A stretch of DNA of 52,050 nucleotides from Ideonella sp. A 288 (GCF_002198735.1 NZ_MWLO01000066.1:1-52050), one strand, 5' to 3'; numbered from the stretch's first letter, positions 15,849-26,430 are shown. Numbers and translations are program-made. Notes: a model not told the origin generated them from the sequence alone.

Positions 15849-17582
15849 ATGGACCGCACCGAGTTCGAATCCGTCCCCTTCGCCTATGCGGCGGAAGCCG
15901 ATGAACTGAGCTGGGAGGACGAGCGTGGGCGCGCCGCGCCGCCCTCTGGCGCACGGCCGCCATTCGGGGGACAGGCGTCGCGGCCGCCCTTCGGCAGGCC
16001 TGCATTGCCGCCCTTCGGCGGCGGGGCCCTGCCGAGCGTCTTCGCTGCACCGCCCTGCGTCTGCCCGGCTCACGGCACCGAGTTCGTCCGCTGGGTGCAG
16101 GCCAGCCTGAACCGGGTCGAGGGCGCCGCACTGCCGATCGACGGCGTGATGGGCACGGCCACCCGCGCGGCGCTGCGGCGCTTCCAGTCGACCAAGGGCC
16201 TGCCGGTGGACGGCATCGCCGGCCCGGAGGTGGAGCAGGCGCTGCGCGACGCGCGGCGCGGCGACGCGCCGTCGGGTGGCAACACGGCAGGCAACGCCGG
16301 GGGCGACGCCGCACCGCCCGAGTCGGCCGAGGGCTTCGAGTTCGAGGCGATGCAGTTCGAATCGTCGGCCGGCCGGCCGACGCTGCGGCAGGGATCGCGC
16401 GGCACCTCGGTGGCCGACCTGCAGCGCCGGCTGGCTGCGGCGGGCTTCAGCCCAGGCGTCGCCGACGGCATCTTCGGTTCGCAGACCGCCGCGGCCGTGC
16501 GTTCGTTCCAGCGCGCCCGCGGTCTGGGCGCCGACGGCATCGTCGGCCCCTTGACCTGGGGCGCGCTGCTCGGCACCGCGCCAAGTGGGCCGAGCACGCC
16601 GAGCACGCCTGGTGCCGGCTCGGCGACCGGGGTGTGGGTGCTGCCGCCCAGCGTGCGCGCCGCGGGCGACGCGCAGACCGTGCGCTACGACAATCCGCCG
16701 GCCTGGGCCGGCCTACCCGGCAACTGCACCGGCACCTTCACCGATGGCGCCGCCACGCTGAAGGCCTACCTCCAGGCGAACTTCGCGGGCATCTCGGGCA
16801 TCTACGGCTACGACTGCCGCGCCAACAGCGCCACCCCGTCCGAGACCTCGGTGCATGGCACCGGCCGGGCGCTGGACATCATGATCCCCATGGTGGGCGG
16901 CCGGGCGAACGCCGCCGTCGGCGACCCGATCGCCAACTGGCTGGTGACCAACGCCTCGGCCCTCGGCGTGCAGTACGTGATCTGGAACCGCGTGCGCTGG
17001 AGCGGCAGCCGCACACCGCGCGTGGCGCCCTACACCGGTCCCTCGCCGCACACCGACCACGTGCACATGGAACTCAACGAGGACGGCGCCAACCGGCGCA
17101 CGGCCTGGTATCGCGACCACGAGGTGGCCGACGAGGCGGTCGATGAGTTTGCCGACTCGGCCGAGTTCGAGTTCGAGGACGGGCTCGGCGCGGCACCCGC
17201 GGGCGCACTCCTGAACTGTGGCCCCGCGCCGGGTGGCCCGCGCCCCAAGTCAGGCACTTGTGTGGCGGCGATCGGTGACGCCTCGTGCACGCAGGGTGTC
17301 TGGTACCGGCCGCGCTACGGCGACAACCTGTGGTCGGTGGCGGAGAAGACGATCGCCAGGAGCGGCGCGTCCGGCGTCGGCCTGCATGCGTACATGCGCC
17401 AGATCAGCCGTCACCGGCACAACGCCCAGTACCTGAGCGGCGACGACGCCACGCGGCAATTCAGCCCTGTGTGGGGCGGCCCGCACGGCCGAACCTACGT
17501 CGGCGCGGGCGGCAAGTACGGGCTGATGTTCCTGCCGCCCTTCGGCCCCGGACTGGAGCGTGCGACATGTCCGCGGCCATGA
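15849..17582 (+). CDS. peptidoglycan-binding protein with M15-like peptidase domain
   Basis: The 577-residue protein begins MDRTEFESVPFAYAAEADEL, an acidic-aromatic head shared with the glycine-zipper proteins. It then has a Pro/Gly linker and two PG_binding_1 domains (about 78-133 with IDGVMGTATRAALRRFQ; about 180-240 with VADGIFGSQTAAAVRSFQ). Residues about 255-425 form an M15/LAS-like metallopeptidase domain: VHGTGRALDI (His336, Asp343) and HTDHVHMEL (His404, His406) supply zinc ligands. Further EFE motifs separate it from a C-terminal LysM-like part (YGDNLWSVAEKTI). No Sec signal is present. It should bind and cut peptide cross-links in the cell wall. The 3' end overlaps the serine protease gene by 16 bases. 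Confidence 0.8.
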   Translation: MDRTEFESVPFAYAAEADELSWEDERGRAAPPSGARPPFGGQASRPPFGRPALPPFGGGALPSVFAAPPCVCPAHGTEFVRWVQASLNRVEGAALPIDGVMGTATRAALRRFQSTKGLPVDGIAGPEVEQALRDARRGDAPSGGNTAGNAGGDAAPPESAEGFEFEAMQFESSAGRPTLRQGSRGTSVADLQRRLAAAGFSPGVADGIFGSQTAAAVRSFQRARGLGADGIVGPLTWGALLGTAPSGPSTPSTPGAGSATGVWVLPPSVRAAGDAQTVRYDNPPAWAGLPGNCTGTFTDGAATLKAYLQANFAGISGIYGYDCRANSATPSETSVHGTGRALDIMIPMVGGRANAAVGDPIANWLVTNASALGVQYVIWNRVRWSGSRTPRVAPYTGPSPHTDHVHMELNEDGANRRTAWYRDHEVADEAVDEFADSAEFEFEDGLGAAPAGALLNCGPAPGGPRPKSGTCVAAIGDASCTQGVWYRPRYGDNLWSVAEKTIARSGASGVGLHAYMRQISRHRHNAQYLSGDDATRQFSPVWGGPHGRTYVGAGGKYGLMFLPPFGPGLERATCPRP

Positions 17583-18685
17583 TGTCCCCGTCCACGCCCG
17601 AATCCACGGCGCCGTGGCGCCCGGCGCGCCAGCGCGAAGTCGCGCCCGTGCCCGCCCCCGCCGCCGCCGATGCATGGATCGCCCTCGAGGACCCGGCCAC
17701 GGTCTTCCCGGGCATGGTGCCCGGGGCGGTGCGGATCGACGAGACACGCATCGGCAAGAGCGCCTACGAGGCCACCGTGGCCTGCCACATCGATGACGAC
17801 CAGCGCCAGCCGCTGGGCCAGATGCGCGAGCGGCCGTACCGCTGGCTGTGCAAGCTGCAGGTGGTGGTGCGCGACCCCGACGATGGCGCGCTGCACATGG
17901 CCTTCGGCAGCGGACTGCTCATCGGCGAGCGCCACGTGCTGACGGCCGCGCATGTGCTGGTCCAGGCGCAGTTCGACGCCTCCGGCCGGTTCAGGCGCAC
18001 GCTGGACGCCACGGCCGTCGCCGTGATCCCCGGGCTCGACGGCCGCGGTCGCAAGGCCGGTGGTGCGGCCGCCGACACGATGCCCTTCGGTTGGACGCAC
18101 GGCGCCAACTTTCGCTGCGCGCGCGTGTTCCGCCTGGCCTCGCGGGCCAGCGGCTCCGAACCGAAAGACTTCGACTACGCGGTGATCCGCCTGGCCGATG
18201 CGATCGGCGCACGGCGCTTCGCGTCGCTCGGTGGCGCGGCGCTCGGACACTGGGGCCACCCAGCGCACGGCGGCCTGACGAGGATGAACGGCCGCGCGAC
18301 CGGCAGCCTGAAGGGCGTGAAGGTGAATGCGGTCGGCTATCCACAGGACAAGTGCCGCGATGTGGCCCAGGGCCGGGACATCACCCGCGCCGAGCACGCC
18401 GCCTGCCCCACCGCCGACCTGGGTTCGGTGCCCTGGGTCGGCTTCGATCGCATCGCCGCGTCGGGCACCGTCGGCGCGAGCTTCGGCACGCTCGACCTCG
18501 ACAGCGCCGCCGCGCCCGGCATGAGCGGCGGCCCGGTGTGGCTGCGCTGGCAGTCGGCGCGCGACCTGATCGGCATCGTGCATGGCTGCGACGCGACCAG
18601 TTCGAAGGACAACCCTTTCGTCGGCAGCATCGCCACGCTGATCACGCCGTCGGTCAAGCGCGACATCCAGTCCTGGTTGCGCTGA
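17567..18685 (+). CDS. trypsin-like serine protease
   Basis: The 372-residue protein has a chymotrypsin-fold protease domain with a complete triad: His129 in LTAAHVL, Asp203 in DFDYAVIRL and Ser320 in PGMSGGPVW. GSGLLIGERHVL precedes the His as in secreted trypsin-like enzymes. The N-terminal 60 residues are Pro/Ala-rich without an obvious Sec signal peptide, so export, if any, would need another route. ATG 17567 is preceded by GGAG and overlaps the upstream gene. It is the second protease of the operon, with the HEVGH protein, and could mature the glycine-zipper products or act on external targets. The family is certain, the role inferred. Confidence 0.85.
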   Translation: MSAAMMSPSTPESTAPWRPARQREVAPVPAPAAADAWIALEDPATVFPGMVPGAVRIDETRIGKSAYEATVACHIDDDQRQPLGQMRERPYRWLCKLQVVVRDPDDGALHMAFGSGLLIGERHVLTAAHVLVQAQFDASGRFRRTLDATAVAVIPGLDGRGRKAGGAAADTMPFGWTHGANFRCARVFRLASRASGSEPKDFDYAVIRLADAIGARRFASLGGAALGHWGHPAHGGLTRMNGRATGSLKGVKVNAVGYPQDKCRDVAQGRDITRAEHAACPTADLGSVPWVGFDRIAASGTVGASFGTLDLDSAAAPGMSGGPVWLRWQSARDLIGIVHGCDATSSKDNPFVGSIATLITPSVKRDIQSWLR

Positions 18686-19464
18686 CCCGGCCGATGCCGA
18701 CGCCAGCCCCATGACCCTCATCGACTGCCACTGCCACGCCGGCCCCGGCGACGGCCTCACCGGGCCCTGGGACACGGACGCGCCCATTGGCGGCTATCTG
18801 CGGCGCTGCGCGCAGGCCGGCATCGCGCGCAGCGTGGTCTTCGCCGCCTTCCACTCCGACTACGCCGTGGCCAACCGCGAGGTGGCCCGGCTGGTCGCGG
18901 CGCGGCCGGACCGGCTGCTCGGCTTCGCCTTCGTGCACGCGGCGCGCGACCGTGGCCGCATCCACGCGATGGTGCGCGAGGCGGTGCAGGTGCACGGTTT
19001 CGTCGGCCTGAAGGTGCACCGGCACGACGCCCGCATCACGCGCGAGGTGTGCGAGGCGGCGCGCGCCTTCGGCCTGCCGGTGCTGTACGACATCGCCGGC
19101 GAGGCGTCGGTGTGCGAGCTGCTGGCGCAGCAGTACCCCGACGTCGACTTCATCATCCCGCACCTGGGCAGCTTTGCCGACGACTGGGCGGCGCAGCTGG
19201 CGGTGATCGACCACCTGGTGCGCCACCCCAACATCCATGCCGACACCGCCGGCGTGCGCCGCTTCGACCTGCTTCAGCAGGCGGTGCAGCGCGCCGGGGC
19301 GGCCAAGCTGCTGTTCGGCTCGGACGGCCCCTGGCTGCATCCGGCGGTGGAACTGGCCAAGGTGCGGCTGCTGGGCCTGTCGCCGGACGACGAGGCGCTG
19401 GTGCTGGGCGGCAACCTGCTGCGGCTGATCCACCGCCATCGCAAGGCGGCGCCAGGCGCCCGGC

Positions 19465-20826
<1,362 letters not shown>

Positions 20827-21223
20827 GGTGAGCAGGACGCCAGGGCGCGGCGGTCATGTCCGGGCCAGACACGCCCTGCCGATGCACTGCCGCGCTCGAT
20901 CCATACCGCACCCCCTTACGTCAGGCCACGCCACATTGGCGGCGAGCGCCAACGGACGACGCAGCGTAGGCGGACCAGGCGCCGGGCGCAGCCCCTAAGC
21001 TTAGGCGGGCGCGCGTAACAGTTGATCGACAAGGCCCGCATGCCGACAGGGTTGGTGCATCGGGGCCGCAGGCACCGCGGCGTGTCCGCGCAGTGACGCT
21101 CCACCCGCCCTGACACGGCCGCGAACAGGCCGGCCTCGGGCCTGCCGACAGCGGGCAGGTGGGACCGGCACGGTGCATCGGCGATGATTCGACAGGCGCC
21201 CGGTAGGACGCCTCTTTTGACCG
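20827..21223. other. 397-base intergenic region with a 12-base palindrome
   Basis: No gene is supported. It contains the upstream region of the sigma-54 activator. CCTAAGCTTAGG at 20993-21004 is a perfect palindrome, unusually AT-rich for this DNA, and could be an operator for the activator gene about 170 bases away. The left part may also be debris from the degraded catabolic locus to the right. Confidence 0.4.
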
Positions 21224-21998
21224 CTAGGCTGGCACGTTCTTTCGACCGGCGCGCACGCGGGCGATGATGGTCTTCATGATCTGCGCCGTGCCGTCGCCGA
21301 TCTGGATGCCCAGCACGTCGCGCAGGCGCTGCTCCATCGGGCCGCGGTCGTAGCCCCCGTGGCCGAAGCACAGCAGGCACTGGTGGATCACGTCGTAGGC
21401 CAGCTTCGGGCCCCACCACTTGGCCATGCCCGCCTCGGCGGTGTGCGGCTGGCCGAAGGCCTGGCGTGTCCATCGGCACCAGCACCGCGGTCACGCCGTG
21501 CGCGCCCGACTCCACAGGGCCGGTTCGGCCGAACACCACGGTGATGTCGGCCCGGTCGGCCGCCGAGATCGAGGTCTTCTCGCCGTTGATGACCCAGTGG
21601 TCGCCGCGATCGCCGCAAACTCGCTCGATGCGCAGGCGCAGGTTGGCCGCGTCCGAGCCACCGCGAGGCTCGGTCAGCGCGATGGCGCAGATGGCCTCGC
21701 CGCGGGTGAGCTTCTTCAGCCACGGGCCGACGACCTCGGGCTGCCCGTGCTGCGACAGGATCTGGCCGTTCAACGAGGCCAGCAGGTTGAGGTACGAGAA
21801 GCTCAGGTCGGCGCGGGCAATCTCCTCGTGGATGACGCCGGCGGCCAGGCAGCCCATGCCCTGGCCGCCGAACCGCTCGGGCAACTCGGGGCCAATGAAG
21901 CCGAGCTCGCCCATCTCGCGCAGCAGCGCGCGGTCGAGCTCACGGCTCTTGTCGCGCGCCAGGAAGCCCGGTGCCACGCGGTCCGTGGCAAAGCGGCG
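21224..21998 (-). pseudogene. acyl-CoA dehydrogenase relic (cyclohexanecarboxyl-CoA dehydrogenase-like)
   Basis: The N-terminal two thirds read FATDRVAPGFLARDK, LGFIGPELPERFGGQGMG, AICAIALTEPRGGSDAANL and WVINGEKTSISAADRADIT, all typical of acyl-CoA dehydrogenases. Near 21455-21470 the reading frame changes, and the C-terminus continues in another frame as QAFGQPHTAEAGMAKWWGPK, then YDVIHQCLLCFGHGGYDRG and EQRLRDVLGIQIGDGTAQ. About 100 residues of the middle/C-terminal domain are missing at this junction, and the first 15-20 residues are also missing before FATDRV. So the gene carries at least two deletions and is not functional. The C-terminal wording matches AliB/BadJ-type enzymes, which fits the neighbouring badI. 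It is read in the same direction as badI. Confidence 0.75.
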
Positions 21999-22052
21999 CG
22001 GGGTCGGCCGGGACGGCTGGGTCGGCCCTCAGGGCTGGCCCGGACCGGGCGC

Positions 22053-22835
22053 TCACTTGGCGTATTTCTTGAAGTCGGGCTTGCGCTTTTCCTTCAGCGC
22101 CTTGACGCCTTCGCGCGACTCGTCGGTGTCGTAGTACAGCTTCAGCGCATACATGCCCATGCCGGCGATGCCGGCCTGGTGCGCGGTGTCCATGTTGAAG
22201 CTGCGCTTGGCGATGGCGATCGCGGTCGGGCTGCGCTCGCAGATGGTCTCGGCCCACTCCTGCACGGTGGCATCCAGCTGCTCGTGCGGCACGCACACGT
22301 TGGCCAGGCCCATGGCCACCGCTTCGGCCCCCGAGTAGCGCTTGTTGAGGTACCAGATCTCGCGCGCCTTCTTCTCGCCCACCACGCGGGCCAGGAAGGC
22401 GGTGCCGTAGCCGGGGTCGACCGAGCCCATCTTCGGGCCGACCTGGCCGAAGATGGCCTTGTCGGAGCAGATCGTCAGGTCGCAGATCGTGCACAGCACG
22501 TTGCCGCCACCGATGGCAAAGCCCTGCACCCGCGCGATCACCGGCTTGGGCACGTCGCGGATGGCGGTGTGCAGCTCTTCCATCGGCAGGCCGATGGTGC
22601 CGCGGCCGTCGTAGTTGCCATCGTGCGCCGACTGGTCGCCGCCGGTGCAGAACGCGCGATCACCCGCGCCGGCCAGCACGATGCAGCCGATGCTGCGGTC
22701 GTAGCCCGCCATGTTCAGGGCCTTGATCAGCTCGTCGCAGGTGGTGCCGCGGAAGGCGTTCATCTTGTCCGGGCGGTTGATCGTGATCCAGGCCACGCCG
22801 TTGCGGATCTCGTACAGGATGTCTTCGAAGTTCAT
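22053..22835 (-). CDS. badI: 2-ketocyclohexanecarboxyl-CoA hydrolase
   Basis: This 260-residue crotonase-fold enzyme closely resembles BadI, which hydrolytically opens the ring of 2-ketocyclohexanecarboxyl-CoA to pimeloyl-CoA in alicyclic and anaerobic benzoate degradation. Visible motifs are FEDILYEIRNGVAWITINRP, FCTGGDQSAHDGNYDGRG (family-specific), QGFAIGGGNVLCTICDLTI for the oxyanion hole, and GPKMGSVDPGYGTAFLARVV. The length is right and no lesion is seen. AGGAG precedes the ATG. It is flanked on both sides by broken genes of the same pathway, so it is probably an orphan. MenB and other crotonases share the fold, but the GNYDGRG wording favours BadI. Confidence 0.82.
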   Translation of the reverse strand: MNFEDILYEIRNGVAWITINRPDKMNAFRGTTCDELIKALNMAGYDRSIGCIVLAGAGDRAFCTGGDQSAHDGNYDGRGTIGLPMEELHTAIRDVPKPVIARVQGFAIGGGNVLCTICDLTICSDKAIFGQVGPKMGSVDPGYGTAFLARVVGEKKAREIWYLNKRYSGAEAVAMGLANVCVPHEQLDATVQEWAETICERSPTAIAIAKRSFNMDTAHQAGIAGMGMYALKLYYDTDESREGVKALKEKRKPDFKKYAK

Positions 22836-22862
22836 GGGGTGTCTCCTGAGGTAGGGGTTGGA

Positions 22863-23130
22863 TCAACCAGTCATCATGAGGCCGACGGACACGCTCAGGA
22901 CTTGCCCGGTGCCGTAGGCCGCATCCTCGCTGGCGAAGAACAGCACCGCGCCCGGCAGGTCCTGCGGCTGGCCGATGCGGCCCAGTGGGATCGCGCGGGT
23001 GAAGGCCTCCATCAGCTTCTCGGGGTTGCCGGCGCCCTCTTTGTAGTCGGCGAACAGCGCCGTGTCGATGGGGCCGGGGCAGACCACGTTGACGATGATG
23101 CCGTGGCGCGCATGCTCGCGCGTGGTGACG
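22863..23130 (-). pseudogene. C-terminal fragment of an SDR (badH-like 2-hydroxycyclohexanecarboxyl-CoA dehydrogenase)
   Basis: Only the last 85 or so residues of a short-chain dehydrogenase remain: REHARHGIIVNVVCPGPIDT, PLGRIGQPQDLPGAVLFFAS and the family end YGTGQVLSVSVGLMMTG. The Rossmann N-terminus, the NNAG motif and the catalytic Ser and YxxxK are missing. The frame merges near 23130 with the opposite-strand MarR fragment, so a deletion removed both 5' ends and the promoter between them. Its position next to badI makes badH the best assignment. Confidence 0.7.
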
Positions 23131-23337
23131 ATGCCCGAGTCGGGCCGCCATGTCTGGCAGGTGCTGGCGCAGCCCAAGATCCGCGCCTACTACGGGCAGA
23201 TCCTCGAGGACTTCTCGGTCAACGACGTCACCCACACGCTGCACTACCTGCTGAAGATCCTCGACAACATTCAGCGGCTGGATGCCGAATGGCAACTGCC
23301 CGACGACGCTGGCGACAGCGAGGACGCCGAGCCCTGA
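23131..23337 (+). pseudogene. C-terminal fragment of a MarR-type regulator (badR-like)
   Basis: About 67 residues are left: RHVWQVLAQPKIRAYYGQIL, EDFSVNDVTHTLHYLLKILD, then NIQRLDAEW and an acidic tail. This resembles the dimerisation end of MarR-family regulators such as BadR of the benzoate/cyclohexanecarboxylate locus. The DNA-binding winged helix and start are lost at the junction near 23130. A frame from 23062 crosses the junction, but its first 20 residues are antisense to the SDR and not part of the regulator. Confidence 0.6.
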
Positions 23338-23382
23338 GGCCCGTTCGCGCCGGACGGACATCACCGTCCGGCAGGCCAGGCC

Positions 23383-24141
23383 TCAGCCCAGCGCCAGCAT
23401 CGCGTCGACCAGCGCCGGCACCTCGGCCTGCGACGCCAGCCGATGGCGCGCGCGCGACGGCACCTTGTCGTCGCCGATGCGCAGCGTCAGCCAGTGCGGC
23501 GCGGCGCGCTCGAACACGGGCTCGTCGTTGACGTCGTCGCCGACGTAGACCGCCGACGTGGCGCCGAAGCGCCGCACCACTGACCACATCGCCTCGCCCT
23601 TGTCGGGGGCCTGCGCGGGCGCGATGTTGACCACGCTGTGGCCGCCGAAACGGCGCAGCGACGGGTCGAGCGTGGCCAGCAGGGTGTCGATGCAGTCCAG
23701 CGCCAGGGCCACGTCGGGCGCGCGCCGGTAATGCAGCGCCAGCGACAGGCCCTTGTCCTCGAGCTCGACACCGGCCGCGGCCAGCGGCACCGCGTGGCGC
23801 TGCAGGCGGTGCAACAGCGCCGCCACGGCGGACGCGTCGATGGCGTGCAAGGCCTGTCCGGCCTCCTGCGCGCCATGGTGCCCCACCAGGTGCTGCGGCA
23901 CGAAGCCCAGGCGCGAGGCCACGTCGGGCAGGCTGCGGCCGGTGAGCACCGCCACCGGCCAGCGCCGGGCCAGCAGCGCCAGGCGATGCGCCAGCGCGGG
24001 CGGCACGCGCGCGTCCGCGGGGTGGTCGACGATCGGCGCCAGCGTGCCGTCGAAGTCGAAGCCAAGGATCGGCGCGCCGGCCAGCACCGCCGCCAGCGCG
24101 GCCCGGCCCTCGGGGCTGTCGGGGCGGAACCAGGCTGTCAT
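23383..24141 (-). CDS. otsB: trehalose-6-phosphate phosphatase
   Basis: This 252-residue HAD-superfamily phosphatase converts trehalose-6-phosphate to trehalose. The motifs are complete: ILGFDFDGTLAP (nucleophile Asp and acid Asp), VAVLTGRSLPDV, the ELEDKGLSLALHYRR segment typical of OtsB, PDKGEAM with the conserved Lys, and VYVGDDVNDEPVF. Its ATG at 24141 overlaps the stop of otsA by one base (TGATG), so the pair is translationally coupled. Trehalose made here would serve in osmotic and desiccation tolerance. Confidence 0.92.
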   Translation of the reverse strand: MTAWFRPDSPEGRAALAAVLAGAPILGFDFDGTLAPIVDHPADARVPPALAHRLALLARRWPVAVLTGRSLPDVASRLGFVPQHLVGHHGAQEAGQALHAIDASAVAALLHRLQRHAVPLAAAGVELEDKGLSLALHYRRAPDVALALDCIDTLLATLDPSLRRFGGHSVVNIAPAQAPDKGEAMWSVVRRFGATSAVYVGDDVNDEPVFERAAPHWLTLRIGDDKVPSRARHRLASQAEVPALVDAMLALG

Positions 24142-26390
24142 CACGGGGCCTCGTGGCCGCTGTGCTCCAGCACCCGCGCGTCGATGCGCTCGCGCAGGCG
24201 CCAGCGCCCGGCATCGGCCAGCATGCGGCCGGCCCAGCGGTAGACGTTGAACTCGCGCACCGTGCTGCGCAGGCTGGCCATGCGCTCGCGCTGCTCGGCC
24301 ACCGGCATGGTGAGCGCCTGGTGCAGCGCGTCGGCGGTCTCGTCCAGGTGGTAGGGGTTGACGATCAGCGCCTCGCGCATCTCGGCCGCGGCACCGGCGA
24401 AGCGGCTGAGGATGAGCACGCCCTGCTCGTCGTCGCGCGCGGCCACGAACTCCTTGCACACCAGGTTCATGCCGTCGTGCAGGCTGGTCACCAAGCAGAC
24501 GTCGGCGGCGCGGTACAACTCGTTCAACGCATCGTGGCCGTGGTGTCGGGCCAGCAGGTGCACCGGCTTGTACAGCGCATGGCCGAAGCGCTGGTTGATG
24601 CGCTGCGCCACCTCGTGGATGCGGGCCTGGAAGGCGCTGTACTCGGGCAGTTCGCTGCGCGAGGGCGCGGCGATCTGCACGAAGCCGAAGCGGCCGATCC
24701 AGCGCGGGTGCTTCTCGAGCAGCAGTTCCACCGCCTGCAGCCGCTCGAGGATGCCCTTGGTGTAGTCGAAGCGGTCGACACCCACCGCCAGCCGGTGGTC
24801 GGCCGGCAGGTTCAGGCGCTCGAGCACGCGCTGGCGGCACACCTCCACCGGCGCCCACGAGGCCCGCGTGGCCTCGTCGGGCCATTCGATCGAGATGGGG
24901 TAGCTCTCCACCAGCGTGCGCGCGCCGTGGTACGAGATGGTGGAGTTCTCGTGCTCGATGCGCGCCTCGAGGTGGCGGTCCACCGTCTCGATGAAGTTCT
25001 TGCAGTGGTAGCGCGTGTGGAAGCCGAGGATGGTGCTGCCCAGCATGCCCTGCAGGATCTCGCGGCGCCAGGGGCAGATGCCGAAGGATTCGGGGTTGGG
25101 CCAGGGGATGTGCCAGAACGTGATGATGGTGGCGCGCGGCAAGCGCGCGCGGATCATCGCCGGCAGCAGCGCGAAGTGGTAGTCCTGCACCAGCACCACC
25201 GGGTCGTCGCTGCGGGCCTCGCGCACCACCGCGTCGGCGAAGCGCTGGTTGACGGCGCGGTAGTGCTTCCAGTCGGCCTCGCGGAACACCGGCCGCACGT
25301 GCGCCACATGGCACAGCGGCCACAGGCCCTCGTTGGCAAAGCCGTAGTAGTAGCCCTTCTCTTCGGCCGGTGTCAGCCACAGCCGGCGCAGCGTGTACTC
25401 TTCGCTGCCGGGCGGCACGCGCACGCGGTCGTCGCGGTCGACCACCTCGGCGTCGGCACTGCCGCTGCCGTGCGCGATCCAGGTGCCCGAGCAGGCGCGC
25501 ATCACCGGCTCCACCGCGGTGATCAGGCCGCTGGCCGGGCGCTGCACCTCGATGCCCGTGGCGCCGCGCCCGTGGATGTAGGGCTCGCGGTTGGACACCA
25601 CGATCACCTGGTCGCCGCGCAACTGCGATCGCAGCAGCGCGCGCAGGCGCTCGGGGTCCCATTCGGTCAGCGGGCCCAGGGTGCGGCGGTAGGCGTCGTC
25701 CAGGTCGCGCAGCCGCGCGCGCAGGTCGGCCGCCACCGGGGCCAGTTCGCGCGCGCTGGCCCCGGGCGGGCGGATCAAGCCTTCGCCGCGCAGCAGCGCA
25801 CGCGCCCCGTTGACCCAGCCACGCCAGCTCAGCTGCGCCACCACCACGGTGATCAGCGCGATCGTGCCGCCCAGGGCCACGATGAAGACGATCAGGTAGC
25901 GCTGCGTGTCCTGGCTGCGGCGCTCGACGAAGCTCAGGTCGTGCAGCAGCACCATCTGCGCCACCGGCTCGCTGTCGGCCAGCACCGGGTGCATGCTCAG
26001 GTGCACCGCGCCGCCCGCCAGGCGCAGCTGCGGCGCGGTCTGCAGCGCGGCCGTGCGCGCATGCACGCAATCCAGGTCGGACGGGTAGCTGCGGCTGTGG
26101 CGCAGCAGCTGGCCTTCGAGTGAACACACGCCGATGGCCAGCAGGCGCTCGTCCTGCGCGCTGCGGTCGATCAGGGCCTGCAGGCGATCGCCCTTGGATT
26201 CGTTCAGCGCATCGGCCACCGCATCGGACAGCGCGGTGGCCACCAGGTTGCCGCGCAGATCGAGATCGCGTGCGAACCAACGCAGCGTCAGGCGATCCAT
26301 CAACGGCAGGGCAAGGTAGGCCGCTGCGATCAACACGACCACCAGCGGCAACAAAAATCGCAACTGCAGGCGTATCGTGTTCATCGCCAT
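24141..26390 (-). CDS. otsA: membrane-anchored trehalose-6-phosphate synthase with sensor-like N-terminus
   Basis: The 749-residue protein is about 270 residues longer than ordinary OtsA. The extra N-terminus has a membrane helix at about 10-30, a putative periplasmic domain (about 31-164) with two Cys, a second helix at 165-187 and a HAMP-like linker to about 240, i.e. a receptor layout. Residues 261-735 form the GT20 domain, with QVIVVSNREPYIH, LVQDYHFALLPAMI, TFWHIPWPNPE, GVDRFDYTKGILERL and LHDGMNLVCKEFVAAR (UDP-glucose and glucose-6-phosphate binding). The start may be ATG 26390 or 26384; neither has a strong SD. It is divergent from the GH15 gene 40 bases away. Catalysis is certain; stress sensing by the N-terminus is inferred. 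Confidence 0.88.
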   Translation of the reverse strand: MAMNTIRLQLRFLLPLVVVLIAAAYLALPLMDRLTLRWFARDLDLRGNLVATALSDAVADALNESKGDRLQALIDRSAQDERLLAIGVCSLEGQLLRHSRSYPSDLDCVHARTAALQTAPQLRLAGGAVHLSMHPVLADSEPVAQMVLLHDLSFVERRSQDTQRYLIVFIVALGGTIALITVVVAQLSWRGWVNGARALLRGEGLIRPPGASARELAPVAADLRARLRDLDDAYRRTLGPLTEWDPERLRALLRSQLRGDQVIVVSNREPYIHGRGATGIEVQRPASGLITAVEPVMRACSGTWIAHGSGSADAEVVDRDDRVRVPPGSEEYTLRRLWLTPAEEKGYYYGFANEGLWPLCHVAHVRPVFREADWKHYRAVNQRFADAVVREARSDDPVVLVQDYHFALLPAMIRARLPRATIITFWHIPWPNPESFGICPWRREILQGMLGSTILGFHTRYHCKNFIETVDRHLEARIEHENSTISYHGARTLVESYPISIEWPDEATRASWAPVEVCRQRVLERLNLPADHRLAVGVDRFDYTKGILERLQAVELLLEKHPRWIGRFGFVQIAAPSRSELPEYSAFQARIHEVAQRINQRFGHALYKPVHLLARHHGHDALNELYRAADVCLVTSLHDGMNLVCKEFVAARDDEQGVLILSRFAGAAAEMREALIVNPYHLDETADALHQALTMPVAEQRERMASLRSTVREFNVYRWAGRMLADAGRWRLRERIDARVLEHSGHEAP

Positions 26391-26430
26391 CGTGTCACTG
26401 TAGAGCCCGGCGACGCTCAGGAGTTCACCG

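Noticed and set aside
9144-18685. Possible contractile injection system or prophage tail module
   Set aside because: No sheath, tube, baseplate, spike or AAA+ assembly ATPase gene is present; the only AAA+ protein is the sigma-54 activator.
23062-23133. N-terminal part of the frame leading into the MarR fragment
   Set aside because: It is antisense to the SDR fragment and has no winged-helix features, so it is not the true start of the regulator.
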